Below are positions 1 through 11,680 of a stretch of 64,000 nucleotides of DNA, in pieces. This DNA is from Glossina fuscipes. Taxonomy: Eukaryota; Arthropoda; Insecta; Diptera; Glossinidae. Made by a program: the position numbers and the translations under genes. Under the pieces are notes generated by a model. That model saw only the letters and a program-made list of their open reading frames with translations. It made no database searches and was not told the DNA's origin. Every line of letters starts with the position of its first letter. Position 1 is the stretch's first letter. The stretch lies in assembly GCF_014805625.2 (NCBI RefSeq), contig NW_023998455.1, positions 980,982 to 1,044,981 of the forward strand, written 5' to 3'.

Positions 1-241
1 TTGTTTATATTGTTGTCTTGTTATTGTTTTCTTATGCACATTTTTCGTTTCACATAGATTTTTCGATTCTCTGTCACCCACCATCATCTATATAAACGTA
101 CTCGTGATCATTTAATATTCTTAAGAATAACGGCAAGCCTAAAAGTTTGTTATAGCAAAAATTGCACTTCTACGCTTGCATTGAAAATACATGTTATTAT
201 GTGTGCTATGCGTCTCTTTCCTGTCTCTCACTGTTATTGGC

Positions 242-249
242 TATAAATA
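242..249 (+). promoter_or_regulatory. Candidate TATA box upstream of Dmtn
   Basis: TATAAATA lies about 100 nt before the chosen ATG. A start site about 30 nt downstream would leave a 5' UTR of about 70 nt. No good initiator motif is visible at the expected place. In AT-rich DNA this octamer also occurs by chance, so this is only a candidate. Confidence 0.3.
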
Positions 250-340
250 GATACATTAAAGTTTTAAACGCTGTTTAAAGAAAGAAAGAAAGAACGAAAA
301 GAATTTTCAAAATATTTGATAAAAAACTTTTCAACTACGC

Positions 341-800
341 ATGAATATAAAAAATACAGTGTCAAGAGAGCGTGATCAACGCATTGAGAGTGGTGAAGCT
401 TTGACAACAACATCAGCAGCAGCAGGTACGGCATCTTCTGCCGGCTTAATTGGATCAGGTAGTGCTACCAGCAGTGGTACTATGACTGGGAGTTTGGGCA
501 GTACGACTGCGGGAACGGGCGGCGCAGCTGGTGTTGGTGTATCCGCCGTAACTACTTTTCGCGGTTTTCGCAGCCAATCACCTTCAAATCGACGCAGTCG
601 TGAACGAAATCGTACTCACAATCGAGCTCACGGCTCAGATCAAGGCGGTCTGTTAGCCTACGGTGCCATGACTAATAATGGTGGTCTGGGTGGCAGTAGT
701 AGTGGTGTTATTGGTGTTGGTGGCCCATTAAGCGATTTATTAACAAATATGGATATGGGCTTGAGTAGCGCGGGTATGGCAGAAGATTCACGTTTATCAG
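341..800 (+). CDS. Dmtn: Dmtn exon 1 (first coding exon seen)
   Basis: The exon opens at ATG and ends at TTATCAG before donor gtgagc, in phase 1. It codes for about 153 residues rich in Ser, Gly, Thr and Ala, with an Arg-rich patch [19 protein letters not shown]. The low complexity fits the poorly conserved N-terminus of TMCC proteins. Confidence 0.75.
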
Positions 801-3800
801 GTGAGCTTTCCATGAAACTATGTAAAAAGATGATTTCTTCTTAACTGACTGCATTTTTTTTTTTTTTTTTTTTAAGGCAATGAAGATCTCTGTTATCAAT
901 CGTTTGCTTCAGATGAATTAGATACCAATCCCGCTGGTGATAATAGTAAAAAGCATCATCGTCGTCATGAACGTTTATCAAGTTTACAAGCATTAGATCG
1001 TTTGAATACAAAAATCCAATGTACAAAAGAGTCCATACGTAAAGAACAAACTGCCAGAGATGGTAAGTAAAAAAATTAAACAGAACTAGAAAAGTCGATC
1101 CCCTGCTAATACTTATAATGTCTCCTAGATAATGTTAATGAATATTTAAAATTGGCCGCCAGTGCTGATAAGCAGCAATTACAACGAATTAAGGTGAACT
1201 TCTTTACAATGAATATATACCGGAGCATGTATACTAAACGATCTTCATTTTTTTTTTTTTTTCGTTTTAGGCTGTCTTCGAGAAAAAGAACCAAAAAAGC
1301 GCACACACAATTTCCCAATTGCAAAAGAAATTGGACAGCTACACAAAGCGTGTTAAGGATCTACAAAATCAACAATATCAAAATAAAAGTCAACATCGGC
1401 AACCCCGTGAAGTGTTACGTGATGTAGGCCAGGGCCTAAGGTAAAGTTTCAGTCTAGAACAACTATTCATATCATATAGAAGTTGATATTATAAGTTTCG
1501 CATAGGTCGAGTAGTCTTCACTTATAGAGCAGGCATTACGAAAATGTCTCCAGTCAGTTGGAATATACTGGAGTTTTGGTCAAAAAGTCCAAAAAGAAAG
1601 CATTTTCTAAAAGCTGGAAAAGTCCTTGAATTCCTGCTGAGAAATACTATTGAGACTTTGCCTCAGAAATTTTGTTAGAAAGTGATTTAGCGCCTACTTG
1701 CTTTGAGCAAGCGGCAACAATTGATAAACTGGCCTTGTCGGATCTAAGGATTCATTAGAATTTTCCCACAAGGCTCTCTGGTAAAATGCGGTGTCCTTCC
1801 AATCTTTATTTTGGTAGCATTTGGAGAAAATAAATTATATGTATCTATTCCGCCTTACTAAATATATATATATATATATATATAAGGTCGTAGTGAACTT
1901 CAGAGGAAATGTGTCAAAATTTCATGAGATTTCGAATTGCGCGTAGAACGCGTCACTGAAGTAACTGCAATTTCTAAACTAATGGTAGGAATGTCATGAA
2001 ATTATGACGAATTTTATGTGAAGGTTCTCTTGTCGTCCTTCGAATTATTGAGTTATGGGTTATTTATCGGAACTTCGTGAAAACCCTTAGAAAGATCTTA
2101 GTAGATTGTCTTGTGATCGTTATGACCACTAATTAAAAATATATGTATTTTATCACAACCCATATATCTTCTATGCTGAGTAACTGGAAGTGGGCAGAAA
2201 AAAGCATATTGAGCATCGTTGTGAAAAGACTCATTTATTGCATTTAGGAAGTAATTCGAAATCTTTTAAACTCATGACAGTGCAAGGTTGCAATCTATTG
2301 GGAGTACACATTAGCTCGATCCGGCGCCAAAGCCTAAATAACGGTGACCGAGAGTATGCGAACCAATAACATCGATAATAATAAGGCTGAGTGTCCTTGA
2401 TGGTCTCATTTGGCAGGTCCAAAGTTGGATCCAATCCAACGCGGTTCATCGCTAAGAAACGCAACCAATAATAATTGGTGCAATTGTGTTAAACAATTGG
2501 CATAACATACCAAAAATCATAGGAAACCTCACTCAAGATATGTTTACAGTTATAACCTGGAATGTCACATCCCCTCCGTTACTATCAGCAGGTTTCAATA
2601 GATGACCTATTGTTTGTTCTAACATTGTTCTGGTTCTTGTGACAATACCCAAATTCCCAGTTACGTTGGGAATAGCGTTAAAATACAATATATTTTTCGA
2701 AATGAAATTCGAAAAAAAGGCTTTCAAATCTTTTTCGAATCTTTTCCGAATATCGGAACTGTAGCTTGTCGCGCCAAATGTTAAGTGGAGCTTCCAAAAA
2801 TCAACTAATGCTCGTTGGCAGGTCCATATGAGTTTTTCTTCTTTCAAGACAAGGCTTAAACAAATTTCTTTATTCTTCTTCTACTTTTTTGTTTTTGCTC
2901 TTTTAATTTTCAGAAACGTAGGCGGTAATATACGTGACGGTATTACCGGTTTTTCTGGCTCGGTTATGTCAAAACCCAAAGAAATTGCGCATTTAATAAA
3001 AAATAGATTTAGTAGCATGGATAACATAAATCAAATATCGGGTAAGTGTCGACTAAAAAACGTTCCATTGAGGCCGTTCTTTATAATCCTTTATTTATCG
3101 TGATTAGAATCTGAATTAAGTAATTTAAACGTTCCCGCCACGCAAGATATTTTGGGATCGTCAACACCAAATAATATTATACCCAGCGCTTCAACCGGTT
3201 CGGGGGGATATGGAGGCGGCGGAGGTGGTGGTGGTGGTGTTGGTGGAGGGGGTGGGGCTGGCAGTGGCAAATTTAATAGTGAAAATGGTAGTGAATGCAG
3301 TAGCGTTACCAGCGGGAGTATGCCGGCCGAGTAAGTTGTAGAAGCGCATTTTTTAATTCCTTTTTTTTTTTCTTTCTATATTTATTATTAACATTACTGT
3401 TCTCCTTTTTTTTTATTATTATTGTTTTAGTTCACGGAAAAGTCATTCGGTTAATCATATTGATATCAATTTATTATTAACTGAACTGGAAGAACGTAAG
3501 GCTGAAATTAAAAAACTAACAGAGCGTGTTGAGAATTTAGAGGTAGATATTGTGGGTTTAATGATTACACGCTACACCACTTATGCTGCAGGATATTAAG
3601 TTTGTCCGGACGCTTCTTACCCCCAGAAGGAATTAAAATAAACGCATCTTTTGTTATCAGAATCATTTTCTGAATCGATAATCCAAGGTTGTCTGTCCAT
3701 GTACATTTGTGTTCAATCTACAGATAGCAATTTTCGACATATTTTGATGACATTTAGTACACTGATATGCTGATATGCTTTGATCCAACACTGTGAAAAA

Positions 3801-6800
3801 TGTTTCCGATCGGTCCACTTTTTCGGCCAATCTCCATATAACAACTGATTTTGGCAAGTCGTTATAATAAAAGGCATTATAATTTTTAGCATTTTAGGAC
3901 TCTCTTTGCAATAGTATTTTGGCATTCTAAGTGAGTGGAAAAACTTTAGATTGGATGAGACAATGTTTTGAAAATCCTTTCCATATAATGGTTTCAATTG
4001 TAAAAAGGGCTTCATTTTCAATACTTTTTGATGAAAATTCGCTCACAATAATAATTTAACATAAGTTCTAAACAACTTAGATCGCATTAAGTAAGAAGGC
4101 TCTTTTGAAAAGCAAGCCCGTTAATGGCGACAATAACATGATTTGTGGTTCATTATGACGAAAGCAACTCGAACATAATAAAGGCTTTGATAAGTAAATT
4201 AAGTTATCTAAATTTAGACCACATCGACATTTGAGTATCCTCCAATATGAGGGCTTCCATGAAACTTATGCATATACATAAGATAAGGATGTATAATATC
4301 TGATGTATTATTAATTAAGCGAAGTGGTGTAGGGTATCTAATAGGTAGTAGTCCGTCCAACTATAATATTTTTACTATTTTCTTAAAAATATTAAAAAAA
4401 CAAAAAAAAAAAAAATTATTACTTTATTTTTCGTTAGAGCGCTCAAAAGGACTTTAATAGCTTAACGGCTACGCTCGAAAGTGAACGTTATCGTGCGGAA
4501 AGCTTAGAAGAACAAATTAACGATTTGACTGAATTGCATCAGGTTAGTTACGATATCAATGCAGAATGTTAATAATGTTAAATATTTTTCAAATAATTTT
4601 ATTTATTCTCAACTTATAGAATGAAATTGAAAATCTTAAACAAGCTATCGCTGATATGGAAGAGAAAGTGCAATATCAAAGCGACGAGCGTTTACAGGAT
4701 GTGAACGAAGTTTTAGAAAATTGCCAAACAAGGGTAAGCTTTCAAAACTATTAAACTATACGTAATCCCAAAATATTCCTTAGTCGAGATTTGATTGTTA
4801 TATCAAACGACAAAGTTGAAAAAATCATTATAGAAACCCGAAACTTGTCTTTAATACTTTTCGATTAACTTTCCAAAGTCAAGTTTACGAAAAAAATAAA
4901 ATTCGTTGATGTCACAAAGATATGATAGAAAAATATGAGAAATTTCAATCCAAGTTCATATAAAAAGTCGGAGTGAAGACAGGTACTCCATTCCGCCGAA
5001 TCGGATATATTAAGTACGCAAGATCAATCTCACGACATTCTTAATTCTCTTATTATTAAATCTTCAAAACTTCATCATCAATTTATTTAATTCCGCCTGT
5101 AATATGAAATAATAGCTTAGACGAGTCTGCTAAAATATAGATGTGTACCTATATCTCAAAGAAGGGACAGAAATTGTTTCAACTCTGCGAAAATGAAAAC
5201 AATTATTACGACATAACCTCAAAAATTATCAACCAAAAACGAAGGCGCTTGCATGCCCTAGAGCCTAGGAACACGACAATGGAATAGGTATACGCGGGTT
5301 CAATCTTCAGCGCATTAGGCCAGCCTTTTATTAAAATTTGTGTTCATAGATGTAACTAGTGTGAGGGTTCGGTTATTATACTGTATTGACTTACAGATTG
5401 GGTACACGATTCCCACTCTACGACTACTCTCTCCTTCCCTATCTTTCTCTCTAGTTCTTTTTGACTGGCTATAGTGTGCATACATATATATACACATCTA
5501 CGTGCATACATGCATGTGTACATTTTTGTTAAACGTTGCTGCTCTTCCTGCTTTCATATTTGAGACTAGGCATAGAGTTGACATATCATGGATATATCGA
5601 AAGAGAAGCTGTATGGAATTATTAGAATTCTTAAGAAACGAGGGTAAATATTACAATATAACTTCAAAAATTGGAAAAAGACAAAAAAAAGTGTGTATAG
5701 AAACGAGACTTAAGAAAAAAGTGCTCGGGCAATGCAGTTTCGTAGTATCTTATATCGCTCCTCCATTTTCGCATATACAAAAATGAACTAATTCCATAGG
5801 AACACAATAAAATTTCTGCATCAATCAATTAGATCTTGTTTGAAAAGGACACAAAGTCCATGAATAAAAGTTCACACAATCTGCTGAGGCATCGATATGA
5901 ATTTTTTTTTTTTCACAAAAGAAGTCAGTTTCATTCAGCATATTTCTATATCGGCTTTATTTCTAATTCGCCGTTATTTCTTCATGTACGGTATTTATAC
6001 CCTATGTGACTTTTGCTAGAAGGGCATATTAGGTTTGTTGTGGATATGTGCAATACACAAAAAAGGGCTTGAAACAGACCCGGCTTTTGTTATACCAGTC
6101 GATTCAGAATTACTTTCTGGAACGTTTTATGTTTGTATGTCCGTCCTGTTTTCTGTGTTCAACATACAGATTGCAATTTTTGCTTGGACTACTTTTGTGA
6201 CCACTTCGAACATAAGGTTTTGTTTGGAAAGTTGTTTTATGAAGAACGCTATAGAGCGAAGGTGGTGTAAACTCAATAATGCGTCATAGCACACTATGTG
6301 TGCTTAGTGGTTTTATTATGAATATGGGCACTCTATAGAGTCTCCCATCCTTCACCGCAACACCGATGGATATCAAAAATTTCTTAAGAAGGAATTTCTT
6401 GTTCTTATTCTTGTTACCCATTTTTTACTTATTCATTTCGTAGACTTGTATATCTTTATTAATATTAATTTCCTATACCTTTAGATTTCGAAAATGGAAC
6501 ATTTATCTCAGCAACAATATGTGACAGTCGAAGGTATAGACAATTCGAATGCCCGTGCTCTAGTAGTAAAATTGATAAACGTGGTTTTAACCATATTGCA
6601 AGTGCTTTTGCTACTAGTTGCTACTGCAGCGGGCATTATAATGCCATTTTTGAAAACAAGGTAAGCATATAAGCGACGAGCAGGCATCAGGCGGAAGTGT
6701 CCTCACTTATAATAGTAAATTTATTTATTTACTTTCCTTTTTGTTTTTTTCATTTTCATTTTCAGAGTGCGAGTTTTAACAACATTTTTGACGATATTTA

Positions 6801-6892
6801 TGATTTTTTGTGTGATACGTCAATGGCCCGATGTACAGGATATTGTGGCTGGATTGTTGCGCCATCTAAAGCAATCGTTAGTAGTTAAATGA
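341..6892 (+). CDS. Dmtn: Dementin-like TMCC family protein (transmembrane and coiled-coil), 11 exons
   Basis: Joining 341-800, 877-1062, 1129-1193, 1271-1440, 2914-3041, 3108-3330, 3431-3542, 4438-4542, 4620-4733, 6485-6660 and 6766-6892 gives one frame of about 621 residues, with GT/AG at every junction and matching phases. Seen: a Ser/Gly/Thr-rich N-terminus (about residues 1-150); a conserved core with [20 protein letters not shown] and a helix ending RVKDLQNQ; a block reading [20 protein letters not shown] followed by [13 protein letters not shown]; a Gly run; a second coiled coil ([15 protein letters not shown] to LENCQTR); and two hydrophobic segments, [17 protein letters not shown] and [15 protein letters not shown]. 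This order is that of the TMCC family, whose members are ER-associated membrane proteins. The fly member is Dementin, ortholog of human TMCC2. ATG 341 is chosen because an in-frame TAA lies about 15 nt upstream; longer isoforms from upstream exons remain possible. The 5' end is the least certain part. Confidence 0.88.
877..1062 (+). CDS. Dmtn: Dmtn exon 2
   Basis: The acceptor is a long poly-T tract ending in aag; the donor is gtaagt. It codes [16 protein letters not shown] and onward through the basic [18 protein letters not shown] motif and the start of the first coiled coil. Length 186 nt, phase 1 to 1. Confidence 0.9.
1129..1193 (+). CDS. Dmtn: Dmtn exon 3
   Basis: Acceptor ctcctag, donor gtgaac. 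It codes [20 protein letters not shown] and IK, continuing the coiled coil. Length 65 nt, phase 1 to 0. The introns on both sides are short (66 and 77 nt), typical of flies. Confidence 0.88.
1271..1440 (+). CDS. Dmtn: Dmtn exon 4
   Basis: Acceptor tcgttttag, donor gtaaag. It codes [20 protein letters not shown] and then [14 protein letters not shown], followed by a basic stretch ending DVGQGLR. This is the conserved TMCC core helix. Length 170 nt, ending in phase 2. Confidence 0.92.
1441..2913 (+). other. Dmtn intron 4 (1.47 kb), no gene seen
   Basis: The intron contains a (TA)n tract near 1862-1884. The part from about 2210 to 2830 is less AT-biased and open on the minus strand for up to 104 codons, but it has no splice-consistent coding pattern or recognised protein. 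It could be an old insertion; two short repeats of gcaggtcca occur at its ends, near 2414 and 2819. Confidence 0.6.
2914..3041 (+). CDS. Dmtn: Dmtn exon 5
   Basis: Acceptor attttcag, donor gtaagt. It codes [20 protein letters not shown] and then [20 protein letters not shown]. The block joining the two coiled coils is strongly characteristic of TMCC proteins. Length 128 nt, phase 2 to 1. Confidence 0.93.
3108..3330 (+). CDS. Dmtn: Dmtn exon 6 with glycine run
   Basis: Acceptor cgtgattag, donor gtaagt. It codes [20 protein letters not shown], then a nearly uninterrupted glycine tract from GGN codons at about 3205-3265, then an acidic/Ser segment. The Gly tract probably varies in length between alleles. 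Length 223 nt, phase 1 to 2. Confidence 0.87.
3431..3542 (+). CDS. Dmtn: Dmtn exon 7
   Basis: Acceptor tattgttttag, donor gtagat (weaker than the others). It codes [20 protein letters not shown] and then [18 protein letters not shown], the start of the second coiled coil. Length 112 nt, phase 2 to 0. Confidence 0.88.
3543..4437 (+). other. Dmtn intron 7, carrying a family A repeat
   Basis: No coding sequence is seen. It holds a plus-oriented family A copy (about 3567-3880) followed by a reverse copy of an unnamed repeat also present near 50.2 kb. It ends in an A-rich run before the exon 8 acceptor. Confidence 0.7.
3567..3880 (+). repeat. Family A interspersed repeat (mini-me/DINE-like)
   Basis: It starts ACGCTACACCACTTATGC and runs through the conserved landmarks GCAGGATATTAAG, CAGAATCATTTTCTGAATCG, GTCTGTCC and CGGTCCACTTTTTCGGCC. 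All of these recur at many other places in the window in the same order. Confidence 0.75.
4438..4542 (+). CDS. Dmtn: Dmtn exon 8
   Basis: Acceptor tttcgttag, donor gttagt. It codes [20 protein letters not shown] and then [15 protein letters not shown]. The ERYR...[12 protein letters not shown] pattern is a hallmark of the TMCC second coiled coil. Length 105 nt, phase 0. Confidence 0.92.
4620..4733 (+). CDS. Dmtn: Dmtn exon 9
   Basis: Acceptor acttatag, donor gtaagc. It codes [20 protein letters not shown] and then [18 protein letters not shown], completing the second coiled coil. Length 114 nt, phase 0. Confidence 0.92.
4734..6484 (+). other. Dmtn intron 9 (1.75 kb), no gene seen
   Basis: AT-rich with scattered short open frames on both strands, none consistent with exons. 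It contains a family A copy (about 5985-6290). The remainder shows no recognisable feature. Confidence 0.65.
5985..6290 (+). repeat. Family A interspersed repeat
   Basis: Landmarks in order: ATTTATACCCTATGTGAC, GACCCGGCTTTTGTTATACC, GATTCAGAATTACTTTCTGG, GTATGTCCGTCCTG, and an end reading GAACGCTATAGAGCGAAG. It is diverged from the other copies, so the insertion is old. Confidence 0.7.
6485..6660 (+). CDS. Dmtn: Dmtn exon 10, first membrane segment
   Basis: Acceptor acctttag, donor gtaagc. It codes [20 protein letters not shown], then [20 protein letters not shown] and [10 protein letters not shown]. This gives the first C-terminal transmembrane helix. Length 176 nt, ending in phase 2. Confidence 0.93.
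6766..6892 (+). CDS. Dmtn: Dmtn last exon, second membrane segment and stop
   Basis: Acceptor ttttcag. It codes [20 protein letters not shown] and then [22 protein letters not shown] and TGA at 6890-6892. The second hydrophobic helix and the RQWPD motif close the TMCC hairpin-like C-terminus. Confidence 0.93.
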
Positions 6893-6987
6893 AATTAGAT
6901 TGTGTTGTATTTGTAAATAATTCTGAGAAAAGGATAAATTGGCTTGAAAGGTTTGAAAAAAAGGAAAAAAAACAAAACAAAAGGAAA

Positions 6988-6999
6988 AATAAAAATAAA
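6988..6999 (+). promoter_or_regulatory. Candidate poly(A) signals of Dmtn
   Basis: Two adjacent AATAAA hexamers (6988-6993 and 6994-6999) lie about 100 nt after the stop. More occur further on in this A-rich DNA, so the real cleavage site cannot be chosen from sequence. Confidence 0.3.
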
Positions 7000-7610
7000 T
7001 GCAAAGATAAAATGAAACGATAAGAACAACACAACAAGGGAGCTATTATATAAAATTATTATTATTAAAAAAAAAGTATAGTTATTGCTAATGCGTTAAA
7101 ATGAAGTATCGAGACCGAAACAACCAACTAAGGAATTTTTTTATTGCATCTTATATCTTAATCGTAAAATATTAAGGCTTTTAATTATTTAAATTTTATA
7201 TTTTTACTGTCTGTAGTCGATATGTAGATATAGAGAAACAAGTTCAAGTTTTGCAAATGATTAAAAAAAATTAAACGTTTTTACAAATTTTTTATGTTTA
7301 TTTAATTTCAATTTTTTTTTTTTTTAAATATAGGCAAGATATATATAAGCTTCTCGTAGAAACTATAAAAAAAAAAAAAAAAAAAATATTTATTTAACAA
7401 CTAAGAATAGAAAGAATTGTAAATAAAATTAAAAAAAATAAAAAAATACTCTTTTTTTTCCCTTCTCGTCTCTCTTTCTACATGATTGTAAACCTTTAAG
7501 CCCTTAAAACTAAATAAAATTAGTTTTAGGTTTATTTCGTAAGCTAATCATGGAAGTGTATAATAAATTAATAATTCTTTTAGTAATAAATAGCAATTGA
7601 CAGCTCTCTT

Positions 7611-7642
<32 letters not shown>

Positions 7643-7804
7643 AAACACACACATTCTTTCTTTCTCTCCCTCTAGACCAGTACGGATATTTCCATTTTAT
7701 ATAACTTTCTTTTTATTAAATGGCTTAAAAAATATTTAAAGGGTATACGTTTTGTATGTGAAATGTTTTTAATTATTCTGTGAAATATGTTTAAATGTTT
7801 CGTA

Positions 7805-7837
<33 letters not shown>

Positions 7838-7930
7838 TTATAAATTATATAAAGAAATGAATAAAATTGTTGGAAAATAAAGAATACAGACCATGAAAAA
7901 AGTTATTAAAAAAAATATCCACAAGAATAA

Positions 7931-7940
7931 NNNNNNNNNN
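7931..7940. other. Assembly gap (10 N)
   Basis: Ten N bases. The sequence right after it begins in the middle of a family A repeat, so a repeat boundary probably caused the gap. Confidence 0.95.
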
Positions 7941-8085
7941 CGGCGATTTTTGCGATATTTCGACGAAATTTGGTACGTTGACGTGTTTTAGTCCATGGAC
8001 GAAAGTCATTGAAAATGGTTTAGATCGGATCACCTTTTCGACCATTCGCCTTATAAAGAGCCATTTTAAAAAGCCATTACATGAA
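7941..8085 (+). repeat. Family A fragment beside a gap
   Basis: CGATATTTCGACGAAATTTG, TTTTAGTCCATGGACGAA and GGATCACCTTTTCGACCA match the 3' half of family A. The 5' half is missing, at or within the N gap. Confidence 0.7.
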
Positions 8086-9654
8086 ATTGCAATAATGTTT
8101 TTTCTTGTTCTTTTTTTTTGGATTTTTAAATAAATTTTTATTAGTATATGCTTTTTTATATATTTTTATTTTTCTCATTTCCTTTTTTTTTTTTTTTTTT
8201 TTTTGTTAAATTTTCTATTTTGCCTTTGCTTATATGAGTTTGTTAAACATTTACATTGAGTTCTAAGCTTTTTTTCTTTTTATGAATTTTTATGTTTTTT
8301 TTTCAATTTTTATAAAGCCTTAAATGGATTTTAATAAGCATTTGTTTTATATAATTTTTTTTACTTTTTAAATAAATTTTCATTTTTGTTTTTTTTTGTT
8401 TTCTAATAATTCTTTTTAATACTGTTTTGTAGTATTTTGCTATTTTAAATAATGGTTTTTACATTTCATTTGTAAATGCAATGTGTTTGTCAATATCCAC
8501 CACCACCACCACGGCCAAATTGTATATATATATATATATATTAACGTTATTCTCTCTTATTACGAATAAGAATTGAAATGGGTTCATAATTTTGTTTAGC
8601 CTTTTAGTTGGCTCTTCATATGAAAAAGGTATTTCTTAGTTATCTTCTTTTAACCTTCGAGATCGAGGTGATACACTTCTTCTGCCTGCTTGCTATCAGC
8701 GATATTTCTTTTAATTTCATTTTGTCTTAATAAAGATTTGCCAAAAATTCATCATCGAGGAATGGAATCGATCTTATTATAGATTGGGAAAAAAAAAATC
8801 GAATAATGGCTTTTCGATGAGCAATCGACTGAAAGTGTCACTCTCTCATTAAATCAATTTGGCGTCCTAACTGTCGATAAACTAAACACTTTCCTTATTA
8901 GCGAATAATAAAGCTTTTGATGGTAAAAATGCTCTCGAACAACATTCTACAACTTACGATCAAATTTATTCGATCTAGCGAACCATTCTCTCATTGGCAT
9001 GATTCGTTACAAATTAAGGATGCCTCACGGGAGTGGGTTCCATGTTATGGCTCCTTAATAAAAATCTTTTTAACGCTTTTTTCTATCAAAAATCGCCCTT
9101 TTTTTTAGGCTTCTACAGTGGTCCTTGCCCCTTACGCTTAGACGAGTTGATATGTTAAAAAAATTCATTCATTCTTTTTTATTACATAAGCTATGCTATG
9201 TGAACTTGACATTAACGTATTTCTTTTGTATATCAATCAATGAATTGGAATTAATTAAAAATAAATAGATTAATGAAATTAAAAATTTTTTTTTATTTCT
9301 TTAAAATATTTAAGAAATTATTTTTAAGCACAATAAATATTTAAAACACTTATAACCGTAGAAGTACACAATCTTTCCATTTAATTACAAAAATACTTTA
9401 TAATTAAAAATTAATTTAAACGTAAACTTACATATTTATATACAAATTTTCGAAGAAGATTTAAGAAGATTCCAAAAATCAATAATAGTTTTTAATTTTT
9501 CAAGGATAGCTTAAATTAATAAACAAAAAAAAAAAAAAAAAAACTTGAGAAATATCTAAACTTAAACGATATCACATATAAGAGAAATACGTTTCGTGAG
9601 TCAGAAGTTTAAAAAGTTATTGGAAATTCTTAAAAAAAAAAAAAACAAACTAAG

Positions 9655-10450
9655 ACAATTATATTGCGTTGTGACCGAATCTTTTATACCCATCACCGTT
9701 ATCCTAAGGAAGATAAAAAAAAAAAAATAAATAAATTTTCATCCTCAATAATATGGAGTGGGCGCGGCTGACAGTCATGTGGGCGCGGCGAAAAGTTTAA
9801 GTCGCTTCCAAATTCTTCTGCGATATCTTCATTTTCGCTAAAGCAAAAATGTTTATCACAAATACTACGCAGTTGTGCGGATTGTCACATGGACAGATGG
9901 AAAAAACGAACCTGTTTAGGTGCATTCTAAATTTGATACTGACCAAAAACTGATATACTTTTTAGGCGTCTTTTGAAGTTTGTTTCTGCAGCTTATAAAG
10001 GTATTAGGAAAAAAAATCAAAGCTTGATACATTGTAATATTGGGTGAGGGTAGTCCATTTTTTCCATTTTTGTACAGGTACTACAGTATTGTCCATAGTA
10101 TATATGTTTAAATTTTTGTGCAGTTATTTGCCACAGAGTATGAGTAATGAGCAAGAAACCAGTTTTTATTCTTTTTGAAAAACAAAAGTGTTTTCAATTT
10201 ACGTGACGCTGTAAGCGTGACCTTCGACCGATTTGACCCATTTTTAATAATAACGTGCGTACAAGAACTTCCAAAGTTTCTATCATATTTGAAGTTAATA
10301 GCTTAATTACACAAACCGACAAACACCACAGACAAACAGTCGGATATGTTTAAATTGATTTAGAGTTCGATGCTGATCACGATATATATATATATATTTG
10401 GTAGGGTCGCTGATGCTTTCTTTTGAACGTTGCAAATGTTTTGACATGAT
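9655..10450 (-). repeat. Family B composite repeat
   Basis: On the plus strand it starts GTGACCGAATCTTTTATACC and CATCACCGTTATCC, followed by GGAGTGGGCGCGG. Further on come GTACAAGAACTTCCAAAG and a (TA)n tract. The same order recurs at 53.99-54.62 kb and 61.07-61.80 kb. Confidence 0.65.
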
Positions 10451-10909
10451 CCTTCGGTGATGAGTACAACACGAAGAGATTTTAAGTAGTTAATTGTTTT
10501 CCATTTTTTCAAAAATTATTCATCAAAGTTCAATACAATTAATCATCAATTTAAAGTAAGGTTGTAAAGTTAGGTTAAGATACGATGAAGCAATTTTATG
10601 AAAGAATTTTTCGTTACAATGTTTATACCCACCACCATCAGATAAATAATATTTCTTGCTTAGAATCAAAAAAAAAAAAAAAACTCGCGACCATTAACGT
10701 GATTTTACATCATTTCAAGTTCTGTTCTCCATTGCCGCTGACGTGAAGTCACGTCGTTAAATTTCTGTTCTCTTTTTGAACGTGACAACATAAGGCGTTT
10801 TTCACAGTCGCTGTTGAGGGACACGCTGAGATAATTGTTTTCTTTTTTTTAAGAGCTGAAGATATGCATACTAAGTGAAACGATTTCCTTTGCTCGTATT
10901 TTTTATAGT

Positions 10910-11240
10910 GTACAAGAATGGAATCGCTTTTGAGTTTGTGTGGATGTATGCAATATACAAAAAGGATTGAGATATACCGATCAATTTAGGAAGCTTATCT
11001 GTCCGTCTGTCCATTTTGTTTTTTTTTAAAGCCATAAATTTTGGGGTATTTTGATGAAATTCGATACCCTGATCTGTTTCGACTCAAGCAGCACAAATGT
11101 TGAAAATGATTCGGATTATGTCATTTTTTTAACCATATCCCATACAAAGATTTATTTTGAAAAATCGTTGCCCGAGGAACTCTATTAAACGAAGTGGGGT
11201 AGGGTATGTAATTGTTGGCTGCGGTTGCTCCTGCAAAAAT
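10910..11240 (+). repeat. Family A interspersed repeat
   Basis: Landmarks: GTGTGGATGTATGCAATA, ATCTGTCCGTCTGTCC, TATTTTGATGAAATTCG, and the 3' part TTAAACGAAGTGGGGTAGGG. Confidence 0.7.
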
Positions 11241-11327
11241 CTGTACGTAACAGATATTGTCTTTCGGGCTTAGTGTGCCTAGTTCGGGTTTTCGTACTTG
11301 CTTCAAAAAATAGATCGTGGTTTAAGA

Positions 11328-11680
11328 ATTAATTTTTTATACTCTACATCAAGGTGTAAAGTGCAAGGGTATACGAAATTTGTGCGTATGATGCAACGCC
11401 CAGTAGTACGTAACATAGACTCATCTTTTATTACACCAATCGATACAGAAAGTGATTCTACGCTGCTCTCTCCCTCTTTTCGTCTTGTATTCTTGTCCTC
11501 AAACTACCACTTGTGCGATATTTCGATCAAATTTGGTACCCTGACCTTTTGGCCCACCTTTTTTTTATTAGAAAACTTATTTTGAAAAGTCTTTATATGA
11601 AAAAGTGCATTAATTGAAATGCTATTGGGTATTTAATGCAGGCCTGGGTTCCACTATAGTGTTTTGTTCCAAATTTTTTT
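11328..11680 (+). repeat. Family A interspersed repeat
   Basis: Starts TTTTTTATACTCTACATC and holds TTTATTACACCAATCGATAC, CGATATTTCGATCAAATTTG and an end ATTGGGTATTTAATGC with CCACTATAGTG. It follows the previous copy by less than 100 bp in the same orientation. Confidence 0.7.

Noticed and set aside
2533..2847. 104-codon minus-strand frame in Dmtn intron 4
   Set aside because: No recognised family, no partner exons, and it lies inside an intron. An old transposon remnant is possible but unsupported.
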